Assembly (NCBI GenBank): GCA_005879535.1
Contig: VBKI01000085.1
Location: 1 to 62,657, forward strand
Length of the DNA stretch: 62,657 nt
Reading direction: 5' to 3'
DNA from: Deltaproteobacteria bacterium
Lineage (GTDB): Bacteria; Myxococcota; Myxococcia; Myxococcales; 40CM-4-68-19
A program made the translations under genes and the position numbers. Of the stretch, positions 1-8,470 are shown piece after piece (the stretch's first letter is position 1; the number at the start of each line of letters is the position of its first letter). The notes below the pieces were generated by a model. The model saw only the letters and a list, made by a program, of their open reading frames with translations, ran no database searches and was not told the DNA's origin.

Positions 1-823
1 GGCGCCTCACCGGCCGGATGAAGGTGAGGCCGTGCAATGCGCGCAGCCGCACTGGCGCTCCGTCGAGGTAGGCGCGGGCGGAGAGATTGGCCGTGGTCTC
101 GATCCAGCGCATCAAGGTGCCGCCGTAAAGCGTGCCCTGGAAGTTCAGCTTGCTGGCGCGCACCGGCTCGATCTTGTGCACGTACGAGACATGCGGGCGC
201 CGAGGCTCGAGCGTGACGCCGCGGCCGACCGGCAATGGCAACGAGCGCGGGAGCAGCTTGAGCAGCTCGCGTGTAAAGAGAGCCTGCTCGCGGCCGGCGG
301 GGGGAGGCGGCGCGGGCAGCTGCCCGGATCGCAACTTGGTGCGGAACTCGCGCCGCAAGTTGCCTTCCCGGAACCGCGAAACCTCGCCAGGAGTCTGCGG
401 ACGCAGCTGCGGGACGACCGCGGGCCTTCCGTGCGGATCCAGCGCGACGAAGGTCATGTATCCCTTGAGTGAGCGCTGCTCGGCGGCGGGTGTCCCGTGC
501 CGCATCGAGACCGACACGCCCAGCGAGCGCGTCGAGGTGTACCCGACGGCGGCGGTCATCGTGACCCGTTCGCCGACCCGGATCGGGTGGAGCAGCTCCA
601 TTCCGTCCACCGAAGCGGTCGCGACCGGACGGCGGCAGTGGCGGCTCGCCGCCAGCACGCCGACCACGTCCATCCACTCGAGAATCTTCCCGGCGCGGAG
701 GAAGCCCTGCTCGTCCGCGATGTCGGGAGCGACCCACTCGTCGAGGTGTGCCTCGGGCCCGGGGCGGGCCTCCTCCGGCTGCGCTCCCGCCCCGCTGCGT
801 GCGTTCGTATCCTCGGCTGGCAT
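1..823 (-). CDS. Acyl-CoA thioesterase, double hotdog (3' part cut by window edge)
   Basis: The gene reads leftwards off the window start, so only its first 274 residues are visible. Two hotdog-type segments occur in tandem: one around residues 30-125 (contains DGMELLHPIRVGERV) and a second from about residue 225 (NFQGTLYGGTLMRWIE). This is the layout of acyl-CoA thioesterases that release free fatty acid and CoA in the cytoplasm. The linker is rich in Pro and Arg. I chose the ATG at 823 because the hotdog sequence follows soon after and the hexamer TAGCGT ends 8 nt upstream. It lies downstream of the OsmC gene on the same strand, 61 nt away. The substrate cannot be predicted. Confidence 0.85.
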   Translation of the reverse strand, partial: MPAEDTNARSGAGAQPEEARPGPEAHLDEWVAPDIADEQGFLRAGKILEWMDVVGVLAASRHCRRPVATASVDGMELLHPIRVGERVTMTAAVGYTSTRSLGVSVSMRHGTPAAEQRSLKGYMTFVALDPHGRPAVVPQLRPQTPGEVSRFREGNLRREFRTKLRSGQLPAPPPPAGREQALFTRELLKLLPRSLPLPVGRGVTLEPRRPHVSYVHKIEPVRASKLNFQGTLYGGTLMRWIETTANLSARAYLDGAPVRLRALHGLTFIRPVRR

Positions 824-884
824 GGGCAATGACGCTAAGCGCCATGACCCCGCCGTGCACGGACAATCTCGTAACTCTCCGCGG

Positions 885-1322
885 TCAGCCGAGCTGGGCC
901 TTGACCGACAGCTTGACGTTGTTCTTGAGCGCCTGCGAGATGGGGCAACCGTCCTTCGCCGCCTCGGCCGCCTTCTGGAAAGCGGCCGCATCCACGCCCT
1001 GGACCGAACCGCGCACTTCGAGCGCACTTTCCTCGACCGAGAAACCGCCGCCCTGTTTGGGGCCGAAGGTGACGGTCGCGGTCACATCCAGCTTCTGCGG
1101 CGGCTTCCCGGACTGCGCGAGTCCGTGCGACAGCGCCATCGCGAAGCAGCTCGCGTGCGCCGCGGCCAGCAGCTCCTCGGGCGTGGTGTTCGCGCCCGCC
1201 GACTCCGTGCGCGATTTCCAGGACAGCCCGGCGTCGCGGAGCACGCCGCTCGTCCGCGAGCTGACCCGCCCCTTCCCGGACATCAGTTCGCCTTCCCAGA
1301 CCGCTTGCGCTCTGCTCTGCAT
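885..1322 (-). CDS. OsmC-family peroxiredoxin
   Basis: A 145-residue protein of normal length for the OsmC/Ohr family, cytoplasmic thiol peroxidases that reduce organic hydroperoxides. The two expected reactive cysteines are at about 59 (HASCFAMAL) and 126 (DGCPIS). The second motif lacks the VCP form of Ohr, so OsmC or a YhfA-like subgroup is more likely than Ohr. A GGAGG ribosome-binding site precedes the ATG at 1322. It is followed on the same strand by the thioesterase gene. It probably protects against peroxides of fatty acids or other organics; no regulator is adjacent. Confidence 0.9.
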   Translation of the reverse strand: MQSRAQAVWEGELMSGKGRVSSRTSGVLRDAGLSWKSRTESAGANTTPEELLAAAHASCFAMALSHGLAQSGKPPQKLDVTATVTFGPKQGGGFSVEESALEVRGSVQGVDAAAFQKAAEAAKDGCPISQALKNNVKLSVKAQLG

Positions 1323-1424
1323 GGCTCGCCTCCAGTGGGGGCGCTACGAATGAATCGCTGCGCACGACATTGCAAGCGCGAAGCCGTTTGACCTGAACGC
1401 CTGTTCCGTGCAGTAGATCCGGCC

Positions 1425-2447
1425 GTGCTGAAGCCGATCTCGAACCCTCCCAACCCGTGGTCCACCACCGAGGTCGAGTACCTCGAGCAGGCCCCGCCCG
1501 CGCGCCTCGAGGTCTACGAAGATCACACGCGCGAGATCCTCGCGCACAACGACAGTCCCGATGTCGGCTTCAGCTGGAGCGTCAACCCGTACCGGGGGTG
1601 CTTCCACGCCTGTGCTTATTGCTACGCCAGGCCGACGCACGAGTATCTCGGGCTCGGTGCTGGCACCGACTTCGAGCGGAAGATCACGGTCAAACCGGAC
1701 GCGCCGCGCCTGTTGCGCGAGGCGTTCGACCGACGATCGTGGCAGGGAGAGCTGGTCGTCTTCTCCGGCGTCACAGATTGCTACCAACCGCTCGAGGCGA
1801 GCTATCGCCTCACCCGCGGCTGCCTGGAAGTCTGCGCCGAGTATCGCAATCCGGTGGGCATCATCACCAAGTCGCCGCTGATCGAGCGCGACCTCGACGT
1901 GCTGCAGGAGCTCCACCGGAACGCGCGCGTCTCGGTGAGCGTGAGCGTCCCGATCTGGGATCGCGAGCACGCCCATGCTATCGAGCCGTACGTCGCGACG
2001 CCGCGGCGGCGGATGAAGACCATCGAGCGTCTCGCGGCGGCGGGACTGAAGGTCGGCGTGAACGTCGCACCGGTGATCCCGGGACTCTCCGATGCGGACA
2101 TCCCCCGGATCCTCGAAGCGGCGCACGCCGCGGGAGCGCGACGGGCCGGATTCGTCTTCCTTCGGCTGCCAGGATCGGTGAAGCAGGTGTTCGAGCTGAG
2201 GCTGCGGGAATCGCTCCCGTTGCGCGCCGATCGCGTGCTCAACCGTGTGCGCGATGCGCGCGGCGGCAAGCTGTACGACTCGCGCTGGGGCGTCCGGGGC
2301 CGAGGAGAAGGAACGTATGCCGAGGCGGCGCGCGCGCTGTTCGACGCGACAGTGAAGCGGCTCGGGATGAACGAAGGCTTTCACTGCGACGAAGACGCGC
2401 CGACGTTCCGCCGGCCGGGGCGCGGAAATCAGCTGCCGCTTCTGTAA
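1425..2447 (+). CDS. PA0069-family radical SAM protein
   Basis: 340 residues. The radical-SAM cluster motif CxxxCxYC is at about residues 61-68 (GCFHACAYCYARPTHEYLG), preceded by the NPYRG segment typical of PA0069/Rv2578c proteins, which are distantly related to spore photoproduct lyase. These proteins bind a 4Fe-4S cluster and SAM; their substrate is unknown. The C-terminal third has the usual VRDARGGKLYDSRWGVR-type segment and a short FRRPG tail. The start is GTG at 1425. The OsmC gene diverges from it across 102 nt. Confident family call, no function. Confidence 0.9.
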   Translation: MLKPISNPPNPWSTTEVEYLEQAPPARLEVYEDHTREILAHNDSPDVGFSWSVNPYRGCFHACAYCYARPTHEYLGLGAGTDFERKITVKPDAPRLLREAFDRRSWQGELVVFSGVTDCYQPLEASYRLTRGCLEVCAEYRNPVGIITKSPLIERDLDVLQELHRNARVSVSVSVPIWDREHAHAIEPYVATPRRRMKTIERLAAAGLKVGVNVAPVIPGLSDADIPRILEAAHAAGARRAGFVFLRLPGSVKQVFELRLRESLPLRADRVLNRVRDARGGKLYDSRWGVRGRGEGTYAEAARALFDATVKRLGMNEGFHCDEDAPTFRRPGRGNQLPLL

Positions 2448-2479
2448 GGCAAACGCACACCCGGGTCTCCAAACGAAAT

Positions 2480-2509
2480 TTGCATAGTTGCCAGCGCGCT
2501 TCGTACAGT
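2480..2509 (+). promoter_or_regulatory. Candidate sigma-70 promoter of the FecR lipoprotein gene
   Basis: TTGCAT (2480-2485) and TACAGT (2504-2509) are separated by 18 nt. The second hexamer ends 6 nt before the ATG at 2516, so the transcript would start almost at the start codon. The segment is visibly more AT-rich than its surroundings. Confidence 0.45.
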
Positions 2510-2515
2510 CTCGCG

Positions 2516-3400
2516 ATGCGGCGCGCCGTGGCGCTCCTGGCTGTCTTTCTGGCCGTCCCGGCGTGCAGGCGGGACCGGTCTGGCTCGGGCGTGGCAGCAT
2601 CGTCTGCTGGCGGAACCGCAGGGGAAAATGCCGAGGCGGTGGTCACGGGGAAAACCGGCAAGGTGCAGGTACTCCGCGCCGTCGACGGCTCGGTAGAAGA
2701 AGCGAAGGTCGGCGATCGGCTTTCCGTGCGCGACGCCTTGCGCACCGAAGTGGGCGAGGCGGACGTTGCCGTCGACGGCGTCCGGGTCCGGCTGCACGAG
2801 GGAAGCCGGCTGGAGCTGAAGCAGGTGGGCAAGCAGAACCTGCGCGCGCGGGTGCGCGGCAGCGTCGAGTCGGAGGTCGTGCAGAAGGGCAAGCTCGACG
2901 TCGAGATCGAGAACAGCGACGCGATCGCGCACAGCGAAGGCGGCCACTTCTTCGTCACCGCCGACGGCCGCGGCGTGGTCGCCGTCGCCTCGGTGACCGG
3001 CACCGTCAACGTGTCGGGGGGCGGCAAGTCGATCGAGGTGAACAAGGGACAGGTGACCCGTCTGACCAAGACCGATCCTCATCCCACCGTTCCGGTGGAA
3101 GCGCTGCGCCGGGTCCTGCTCAACGTGCAGTGGCCGAACCAGAGAGAAACCAACAAGGCCACCCTGCCGATCGCCGGCCGCGTCGAACCGGGAAGCCGGG
3201 TCTTCGTCCAGGGCGAGCCCGTTGCCGTCGGCGAAGGCGGAATGTTCCGAACGGAAGTGCCGCTGCGGCAGGGCAGGCAGAAGATCGCCGTGGTCACCGT
3301 GGACGCGCTGGGGCGGCGCAAGCAGGTGGAGAGCATCGTCCTGCGCGACGACTCCCTCCCCGACGTGAAGGTGAAAAAGAGGCTCTGGCAATGGCGCTAG
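2516..3400 (+). CDS. FecR-domain lipoprotein
   Basis: 294 residues. The N-terminus has a signal peptide with a lipobox-like end (LAVPAC, Cys about 17), so it is probably an envelope lipoprotein. Residues about 45-190 form a FecR-type beta domain (VGDRLSVRDALRTEVGEA, then VRVRLHEGSRLEL and the VTGTVNVSGGGKSIEVNKGQ return). Residues about 210-285 look like an Ig/PEGA-like beta sandwich. It overlaps the following barrel gene by 10 nt (3391-3400), so the two are translationally coupled and probably work together at the outer membrane. No sigma or anti-sigma segment is present, so this is the stand-alone FecR type common in myxobacteria. The partner ligand is unknown. Confidence 0.8.
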   Translation: MRRAVALLAVFLAVPACRRDRSGSGVAASSAGGTAGENAEAVVTGKTGKVQVLRAVDGSVEEAKVGDRLSVRDALRTEVGEADVAVDGVRVRLHEGSRLELKQVGKQNLRARVRGSVESEVVQKGKLDVEIENSDAIAHSEGGHFFVTADGRGVVAVASVTGTVNVSGGGKSIEVNKGQVTRLTKTDPHPTVPVEALRRVLLNVQWPNQRETNKATLPIAGRVEPGSRVFVQGEPVAVGEGGMFRTEVPLRQGRQKIAVVTVDALGRRKQVESIVLRDDSLPDVKVKKRLWQWR

Positions 3401-4713
3401 TGGTGCTGATTGCTGCATCCCTGACGGCGCAACCTTCCCAACTCGTGCTCGGCAAGGACGCGGGAGCGGATCTGGAAGTGCGTGCCTCCTCCGGCGCGAA
3501 AGTGACGTTCTCCACCACCGTCGGCACTGTCAGCGGCGCCCAGCGACAGGGCAGCGTCGTGCGCGCGCGCTTCAATGCGCCGCCGCTCCGCGTGCCGTCG
3601 GTCGCGCTGGTGCTGGCGCAGATCGACGATGGCGACGATCGCGAGCTGCAGTGGCTGTCGATCCCGCTCTCCGGCTCGGACTCGATGGTGATCCAGACGA
3701 AACCGGGCTCGAAGGTGGAGGCGAACGTCGCCGGGCGCATGGTCGGTCCGATCACCGCCGGCGACGATGGCAACGTGCGGTTGCCGATGGTGGTTCCGCC
3801 GGGCGTCCGCGAGACGACGCTTCGGATCACGGACAAGCTCGGCAACACCAGCGAAAAGCCGCTCGACCTCGAACCGCCGCCCTACTCGCGCCTGCGGCTC
3901 GCTGCGCGCGCCGACGCCGCGAGCCCTTCGTCGCCGCTCGAGGTGGAGATCTTCGTGGTGAAGCCGGACGGCACTCCGGATGACGAGGCGAAGGTGGCGC
4001 TGAGCGCCAGCGAAGGTGAGACGAGGATGCACCGCCGCATTGGGCCCGGCATCTACCTGGCCGAGTTCACGCCTTCGGAAGGCCAGAGCGGCTCGACGAA
4101 ATTGGAGGCGAAGGCGAACGCCCAGCTGTCGACCTTGGACGTTACAGTGCGACCCGAGGCGCCCGGCACGCGGCGCTCGTTCTGGCGAATGTCGGGGTCG
4201 CAGGGACCCTGGAGCGTCTCGACCGGACTTCTCGGCGCCATCGGACGCAGCTTCGACGGCGCCACCGCCGGCGGTTTCCTGGCCGAGGTCGCGGTCCGCC
4301 TGCCGTTGCCGCTGGAAGCGCTGCTCGACGCAGGCGGCGACTTCCTGTCGGAGCTCGGCCAGTACACGGCAGTGCCGGCGCTCGCGGAGAGGGCGAGGAC
4401 GCACGCGTGGCTCGCGCAGATCGGTGTCCGGGGCAGCCTCCAGGTCCTGCGCAAGTTGGACGTCCACGCCACCCTGGCGGCAGGACTTCAGTCGCAGACC
4501 GTCCGCGTCATCTTTCCTCTGAACCTCGGCAGGAACACCGATTCGTCCATCACATCCCGGCTCGCGCCGGCGGTCGGCGCCACCTGGCAGATTGGACCCG
4601 GACGGGCTTTGGGACAGGTCCAGTTCGCCTGGTCGCCGTCGCACGTCGCGCAGTACGCGGGCAGCACCAGCAGCGTCGAGTTCATGCTCGGCTATCTGCT
4701 CAACCTTCGCTAG
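3391..4713 (+). CDS. Putative outer-membrane beta-barrel protein with N-terminal Ig-like domains
   Basis: 440 residues, starting inside the end of the FecR gene. A short signal peptide (MALVVLIAASLTAQ) precedes Ig-like beta repeats to about residue 260, including a DKLGNTSEKP segment like those of bacterial Ig folds. From about 285 the sequence alternates hydrophobic and polar residues and ends in aromatic/hydrophobic strands (VEFMLGYLLNLR), as in an outer-membrane barrel. I recognise no named family. The coupling to a FecR lipoprotein suggests a two-part surface assembly. The barrel assignment is inference from residue pattern. Confidence 0.65.
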   Translation: MALVVLIAASLTAQPSQLVLGKDAGADLEVRASSGAKVTFSTTVGTVSGAQRQGSVVRARFNAPPLRVPSVALVLAQIDDGDDRELQWLSIPLSGSDSMVIQTKPGSKVEANVAGRMVGPITAGDDGNVRLPMVVPPGVRETTLRITDKLGNTSEKPLDLEPPPYSRLRLAARADAASPSSPLEVEIFVVKPDGTPDDEAKVALSASEGETRMHRRIGPGIYLAEFTPSEGQSGSTKLEAKANAQLSTLDVTVRPEAPGTRRSFWRMSGSQGPWSVSTGLLGAIGRSFDGATAGGFLAEVAVRLPLPLEALLDAGGDFLSELGQYTAVPALAERARTHAWLAQIGVRGSLQVLRKLDVHATLAAGLQSQTVRVIFPLNLGRNTDSSITSRLAPAVGATWQIGPGRALGQVQFAWSPSHVAQYAGSTSSVEFMLGYLLNLR

Positions 4714-4725
4714 CGGCCGGCAGTG

Positions 4726-4731
4726 TACACT
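4726..4731 (+). promoter_or_regulatory. -10-like hexamer of glgP
   Basis: TACACT ends 6 nt before the ATG at 4738, with no ribosome-binding site between. It suggests a leaderless or nearly leaderless glgP transcript. No convincing -35 box is visible. Confidence 0.35.
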
Positions 4732-4737
4732 CGCGCC

Positions 4738-7206
4738 ATGAATCGCCCGGTCCGCGCCACCGCTCCGAACGAAGCGGCGGCCCTGCTGCACTCGTTCACC
4801 AACCACCTGCTCTACTCGCTGGCGAAGGATCAGTACTCGGCGACGGAGCTGGATCGATACATGTCGCTGGCGCTGACCATCCGCGACCGCCTGATCGAGC
4901 GCTGGATCAGCACGCAGCAGCGCTACTACCGCAAGGACGCAAAGCGCATTTACTACCTCTCGGCCGAGTTCCTGATGGGCCGGGCGCTCGCGAACAACCT
5001 GATCAACCTCGGGCTCTACGACACCACGCGCGACGCGATGAAGATGCTGAACCTCGACCTCGGCGACGTGCTCGAGCAGGAGGTCGACGCGGGGCTCGGC
5101 AACGGCGGCCTGGGACGGCTCGCTGCATGCTTCCTCGACTCGATGGCCACCCTCGACATTCCCGGGTACGGATACGGCATCCGCTACGAGTTCGGGATGT
5201 TCGACCAGGAGATCAAGGACGGCTGGCAGGTGGAGAAGCCGGACGAGTGGCTCCGGCTCGGCAACCCCTGGGAGATCGCGCGACCGGAGTACGGCGTCCC
5301 GGTGCGCTTCGGTGGGCACACCGAGGAGCACGCCGAGGACCACGGGCGGCTCCGGGTGCACTGGACCGGGGGCGAGCAGGTGGTGGGGATGCCGTACGAC
5401 ACGCCCATCGCGGGTTACGGGTGCAATACCGTCAATACGATGCGGCTGTGGCGCGCGCGCGCCAGCTCGGATTTCGATCTCCGCTACTTCAACGAGGGCG
5501 ACTACGAGAAGGCGGTACTGGACAAGAACCGCTCCGAGACCATCTCCAAGGTCCTCTATCCCAGCGACGTGAAGGTGTTCGGCAAGGAGCTGCGCCTCAA
5601 GCAGCAGTACTTCTTCGTCGCCTGCTCGCTGCACGACATCGTCCGCCGTCACCTCGTCGCCTTTCCCACCCTGGAGAACTTCCCCGAGAAGGTGGCAATC
5701 CAGCTCAACGATACGCACCCCGCCATCGCCATCCCCGAGCTGATGCGCATCCTGGTGGACGAGCACTCCATCGCCTGGGAGAAGGCGTGGGAAATGACGC
5801 AGGCGAGCATCGGGTACACCAACCACACCCTGCTCACCGAGGCGTTGGAGACGTGGCCGGTGGAGCTCTTCCAACGGCTTCTGCCGCGGCACCTCGCCAT
5901 CATCTACGAGATCAACCGTCGCTTCCTGCGACAGGTGATGAGCCGGTACCCGTACGACGAAGCCCGGCTTGCGCGGATGTCGGTGGTCGACGACGGCAAC
6001 GGCACGCTGGAGAGCAAGCGCATCCGGATGGCGTATCTGGCGGTGGTCGGCTCGCACAGCGTGAACGGCGTGGCGGCGCTGCATACGGAGCTCTTGAAGG
6101 CGAACCTGCTGCACGACTTCCACGAGATGTGGCCGGAGCGCTTCCACAACGTCACCAACGGCGTGACGCCGCGCCGCTGGCTGCTCGCCGCCAATCCGCT
6201 CCTGGCCGACGCGATCACCACGCGGATCGGCGACGGCTGGATCACGCAGCTCGACCAGCTCGGCAAGCTGGCCGAGCATGCCGACGACCCGGCGTTTCGC
6301 AGCGAAGTGCGGGGGATCAAGCAGCGGAACAAGGAGCATCTCGCGCGTTACATCGAGGCCGAGTACCGGGTGTCGATCGATCGCGCTTCGATGTTCGACG
6401 TCCAGGTGAAGCGGCTGCACGAGTACAAGCGGCAGCTCCTCAACCTGCTGCACGTCGTCGCGCTCTATCTGCGGTTGAAGAAGAATCCGGATCTGCAGAT
6501 GGTGCCCCGGACCTTCATCTTCGGCGGCAAGTCGGCGCCCGCGTATGCAACGGCGAAGCTGATCATCAAGCTGATCAACTCCGTCGCTTCGGTGGTGAAC
6601 GCGGATCCGCAGATGAACGGAAAACTGCGCGTGGTTTTCCTCGCCAACTACCGGGTCTCGCTGGCGGAGCGCATCTTCCCCGCATCCGACCTCTCGGAGC
6701 AGATCTCCACCGCCGGCAAGGAGGCCAGCGGCACCGGCAACATGAAGTTCGCCCTGAACGGAGCGCTCACCATCGGGACGCTGGACGGGGCGAACATCGA
6801 GATCCGCGACGAGGTCGGCGCGGACAACTTCTTCCTCTTCGGGTTGACCGCGCAGCAGGTGTCCGACCTGCAGCGGCGCGGCTACCGGCCGCGCGAGTAC
6901 TACGACAAGAACGCGGAGCTGAAGGCCGTGCTCGACCTGATCGCCTCCGGCTTCTTCGAGCCCGAGCATCCCGACGTGTTCAAGCCCCTCGTGCAGTCCT
7001 TGCTCGAGCAGGATACGTACATGCTGCTGGCGGACTTCCAGTCCTATGCGGACTGCCAGGAGCGCGTCGACAAGGCGTTCCTCGATCCGGACCAGTGGAC
7101 GCGCATGGCGATCCTCAACATCGCCAAGATGGGGAAGTTCTCCTCGGACCGGAGCATCAGCGAGTACGCGGAGAACATCTGGAAGATCCGGGGCGTGCCG
7201 GGGTAG
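4738..7206 (+). CDS. glgP: Glycogen/starch phosphorylase
   Basis: 822 residues, normal for the family. It removes glucose-1-phosphate from alpha-1,4-glucans with phosphate and pyridoxal phosphate (EC 2.4.1.1). Visible motifs: QEVDAGLGNGGLGRLAAC near residue 115, QLNDTHPAIAIPELMR near 323, FHNVTNGVTPRRW near 466, and the PLP site EASGTGNMKFALNGA near 662, whose Lys carries PLP. No glg synthesis gene is nearby. A small unknown gene follows after 3 nt. I preferred the ATG at 4738 over the GTG 15 nt upstream because TACACT lies 6 nt before the ATG. Confidence 0.97.
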   Translation: MNRPVRATAPNEAAALLHSFTNHLLYSLAKDQYSATELDRYMSLALTIRDRLIERWISTQQRYYRKDAKRIYYLSAEFLMGRALANNLINLGLYDTTRDAMKMLNLDLGDVLEQEVDAGLGNGGLGRLAACFLDSMATLDIPGYGYGIRYEFGMFDQEIKDGWQVEKPDEWLRLGNPWEIARPEYGVPVRFGGHTEEHAEDHGRLRVHWTGGEQVVGMPYDTPIAGYGCNTVNTMRLWRARASSDFDLRYFNEGDYEKAVLDKNRSETISKVLYPSDVKVFGKELRLKQQYFFVACSLHDIVRRHLVAFPTLENFPEKVAIQLNDTHPAIAIPELMRILVDEHSIAWEKAWEMTQASIGYTNHTLLTEALETWPVELFQRLLPRHLAIIYEINRRFLRQVMSRYPYDEARLARMSVVDDGNGTLESKRIRMAYLAVVGSHSVNGVAALHTELLKANLLHDFHEMWPERFHNVTNGVTPRRWLLAANPLLADAITTRIGDGWITQLDQLGKLAEHADDPAFRSEVRGIKQRNKEHLARYIEAEYRVSIDRASMFDVQVKRLHEYKRQLLNLLHVVALYLRLKKNPDLQMVPRTFIFGGKSAPAYATAKLIIKLINSVASVVNADPQMNGKLRVVFLANYRVSLAERIFPASDLSEQISTAGKEASGTGNMKFALNGALTIGTLDGANIEIRDEVGADNFFLFGLTAQQVSDLQRRGYRPREYYDKNAELKAVLDLIASGFFEPEHPDVFKPLVQSLLEQDTYMLLADFQSYADCQERVDKAFLDPDQWTRMAILNIAKMGKFSSDRSISEYAENIWKIRGVPG

Positions 7207-7209
7207 AGG

Positions 7210-7683
7210 ATGCTCCGCAGGATCCTCCGCGCACTCTTCCGTCCTCGTCCGCCGCCTCCCCCGCCGCGTCCTCCGGATCCGCGGCTGGAAGCAGATCCTT
7301 GGCTGGGGCGGCTGTTCGCGCTGCTGCCTGACCGTTACCAGCTCGGCCCTGACGCAGCGGATGGCGCGCAGGTGCTGCGCCGGACCGGGCGGGCGCGATT
7401 CAATCCGATGCCCGTGTGGTTGCGCGCGCAGGAGCGGATGGTGCGCGGAGACTATGAGGTGCGCGGTGACTCCGCAGCGGCGAAAGCGTTGCTCGATGCG
7501 CGCGTCTCGCAGCGGCTTTCCGCGATCGGAATCGTGCAAGCGTCCGAGTCGGTCGAGGATTGGGGCGGAACGGTGCTGACTCGTCGATATGAGGGGCGCT
7601 GCGAGACGTCTGAGCAGGCGGCAGCGGCCATCCGGTTCTTCTGCGAGGAGTCGGAGCAGCAGGTGAACCTGGCCGCGGAGTGA
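7210..7683 (+). CDS. Hypothetical protein downstream of glgP
   Basis: 157 residues, not recognised. The N-terminus is Arg/Pro rich (a proline run at about residues 13-23), followed by a compact alpha/beta-like part with a conserved-looking core (RFNPMPVWLRAQERM) and a C-terminal helix with two acidic stretches. There is no signal peptide or membrane segment. It starts 3 nt after glgP, so it is probably co-transcribed. A regulatory or structural role in glycogen breakdown is possible only by position. Confidence 0.65.
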   Translation: MLRRILRALFRPRPPPPPPRPPDPRLEADPWLGRLFALLPDRYQLGPDAADGAQVLRRTGRARFNPMPVWLRAQERMVRGDYEVRGDSAAAKALLDARVSQRLSAIGIVQASESVEDWGGTVLTRRYEGRCETSEQAAAAIRFFCEESEQQVNLAAE

Positions 7684-7705
7684 CTCCGAGCCGTTCGCAT
7701 CGTCG

Positions 7706-8071
7706 CTACTGCGCCTTCGTCGAGGCCGGATCCCGCGATTTCCCGCGCGGAGCATCTGGCGCGGCGCCGGGCCCCTCCAGGAGCTCCGGGTGGGACTGCA
7801 GGGGCGTTGCCGGCTGCTCGATCCCCAGCCGCACGCGCACGTCGTGATCGAGGCTGGTCAGCACATCTTCGAGGCGCTGCACCCGGTCCTCGATGGCGAG
7901 GTTCTGCTGCTGCGACTTCTGGCGGTGCTCCATCTCGAGCGTCAGCTCGCGCTCCTTCAACTTGAAATACTTGACGGCGATGATTGCGAGAGCAGGAAAC
8001 CCGAACACCATCAGGACGCTGACGATCAAGGCCACCGCCGCGATCAGGTAAGGGATCATGTCCGACGACAT
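7706..8071 (-). CDS. PspB-like small membrane protein with coiled coil
   Basis: 121 residues. One N-terminal transmembrane helix (about 7-32, IPYLIAAVALIVSVLMVFG) is followed by a charged helix (FKLKERELTLEMEHRQKSQ, RVQRLEDVLTSL), the topology of phage shock protein B, and a disordered Pro/Ala-rich tail. In PspB/PspC systems such proteins sense membrane stress, but no pspA or pspC is nearby, so this is a fold-level call. The gene runs convergent to the glgP pair. An alternative start is the ATG 12 nt downstream. Confidence 0.7.
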   Translation of the reverse strand: MSSDMIPYLIAAVALIVSVLMVFGFPALAIIAVKYFKLKERELTLEMEHRQKSQQQNLAIEDRVQRLEDVLTSLDHDVRVRLGIEQPATPLQSHPELLEGPGAAPDAPRGKSRDPASTKAQ

Positions 8072-8149
8072 GAGAGCTATACGGAGCAGACCCGCCGGGA
8101 TTTCGCCGGCCTGGGCCCGATTCGAGAGACCTCACGACATGAGCAGACC

Positions 8150-8470
8150 TCAGGACCGCAGCGTCACCGCCTGGGCCAACTTCTCGCTGACCAGCTTCCC
8201 GAGCTCGCTGAACAGCTCCACCCGCGACCGGGAGTCACGCCAGCACTTCGCCGCATCGTCCCACCCAAAGTGCCAGGCCTGCATGTTCGCCGACATCCAG
8301 ATCTGCTGCGCCGCCGAGTGCGAGTTCACGACGAACTTCGCCCCGTCCTCGAACTCCAGCGTCAGGATGTCTGCGGCCAGATCCGACTCTACTCCGTCCA
8401 CGTCCCGCAGCGCGTCGTCGAGCTTTCGCAACGTTTCCGCCGCGCGGCGGCCGAACTCCTTTTCATCCAT
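8150..8470 (-). CDS. cyaY: Iron donor protein CyaY (bacterial frataxin)
   Basis: 106 residues, the size of CyaY. The N-terminal helix carries the acidic iron-binding ridge (EKEFGRRAAETLRKLDDAL, then DVDGVESD), followed by the beta sheet (ILTLEFEDGAKFVVNSH) and the IWMSANMQAWHFGWD block diagnostic of frataxins. It binds iron and modulates IscS in Fe-S cluster assembly. The ATG at 8470 overlaps the end of the upstream acetyltransferase gene by 8 nt, so translation is coupled. A longer reading from 8539 adds only a non-conserved Arg/Pro stretch. No isc or suf genes are nearby. Confidence 0.93.
   Translation of the reverse strand: MDEKEFGRRAAETLRKLDDALRDVDGVESDLAADILTLEFEDGAKFVVNSHSAAQQIWMSANMQAWHFGWDDAAKCWRDSRSRVELFSELGKLVSEKLAQAVTLRS

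Noticed and set aside
132-1391. Plus-strand open frames over the first 1.4 kb
   Set aside because: The minus strand encodes a hotdog thioesterase and an OsmC protein with proper motifs and a ribosome-binding site; the plus frames are shadows.
3397-7755. Very long minus-strand open frame opposite the barrel and glgP genes
   Set aside because: It is antisense to a clear glycogen phosphorylase; the product is Arg/His/Leu-rich with no recognisable domain. A codon-bias shadow of GC-rich DNA.
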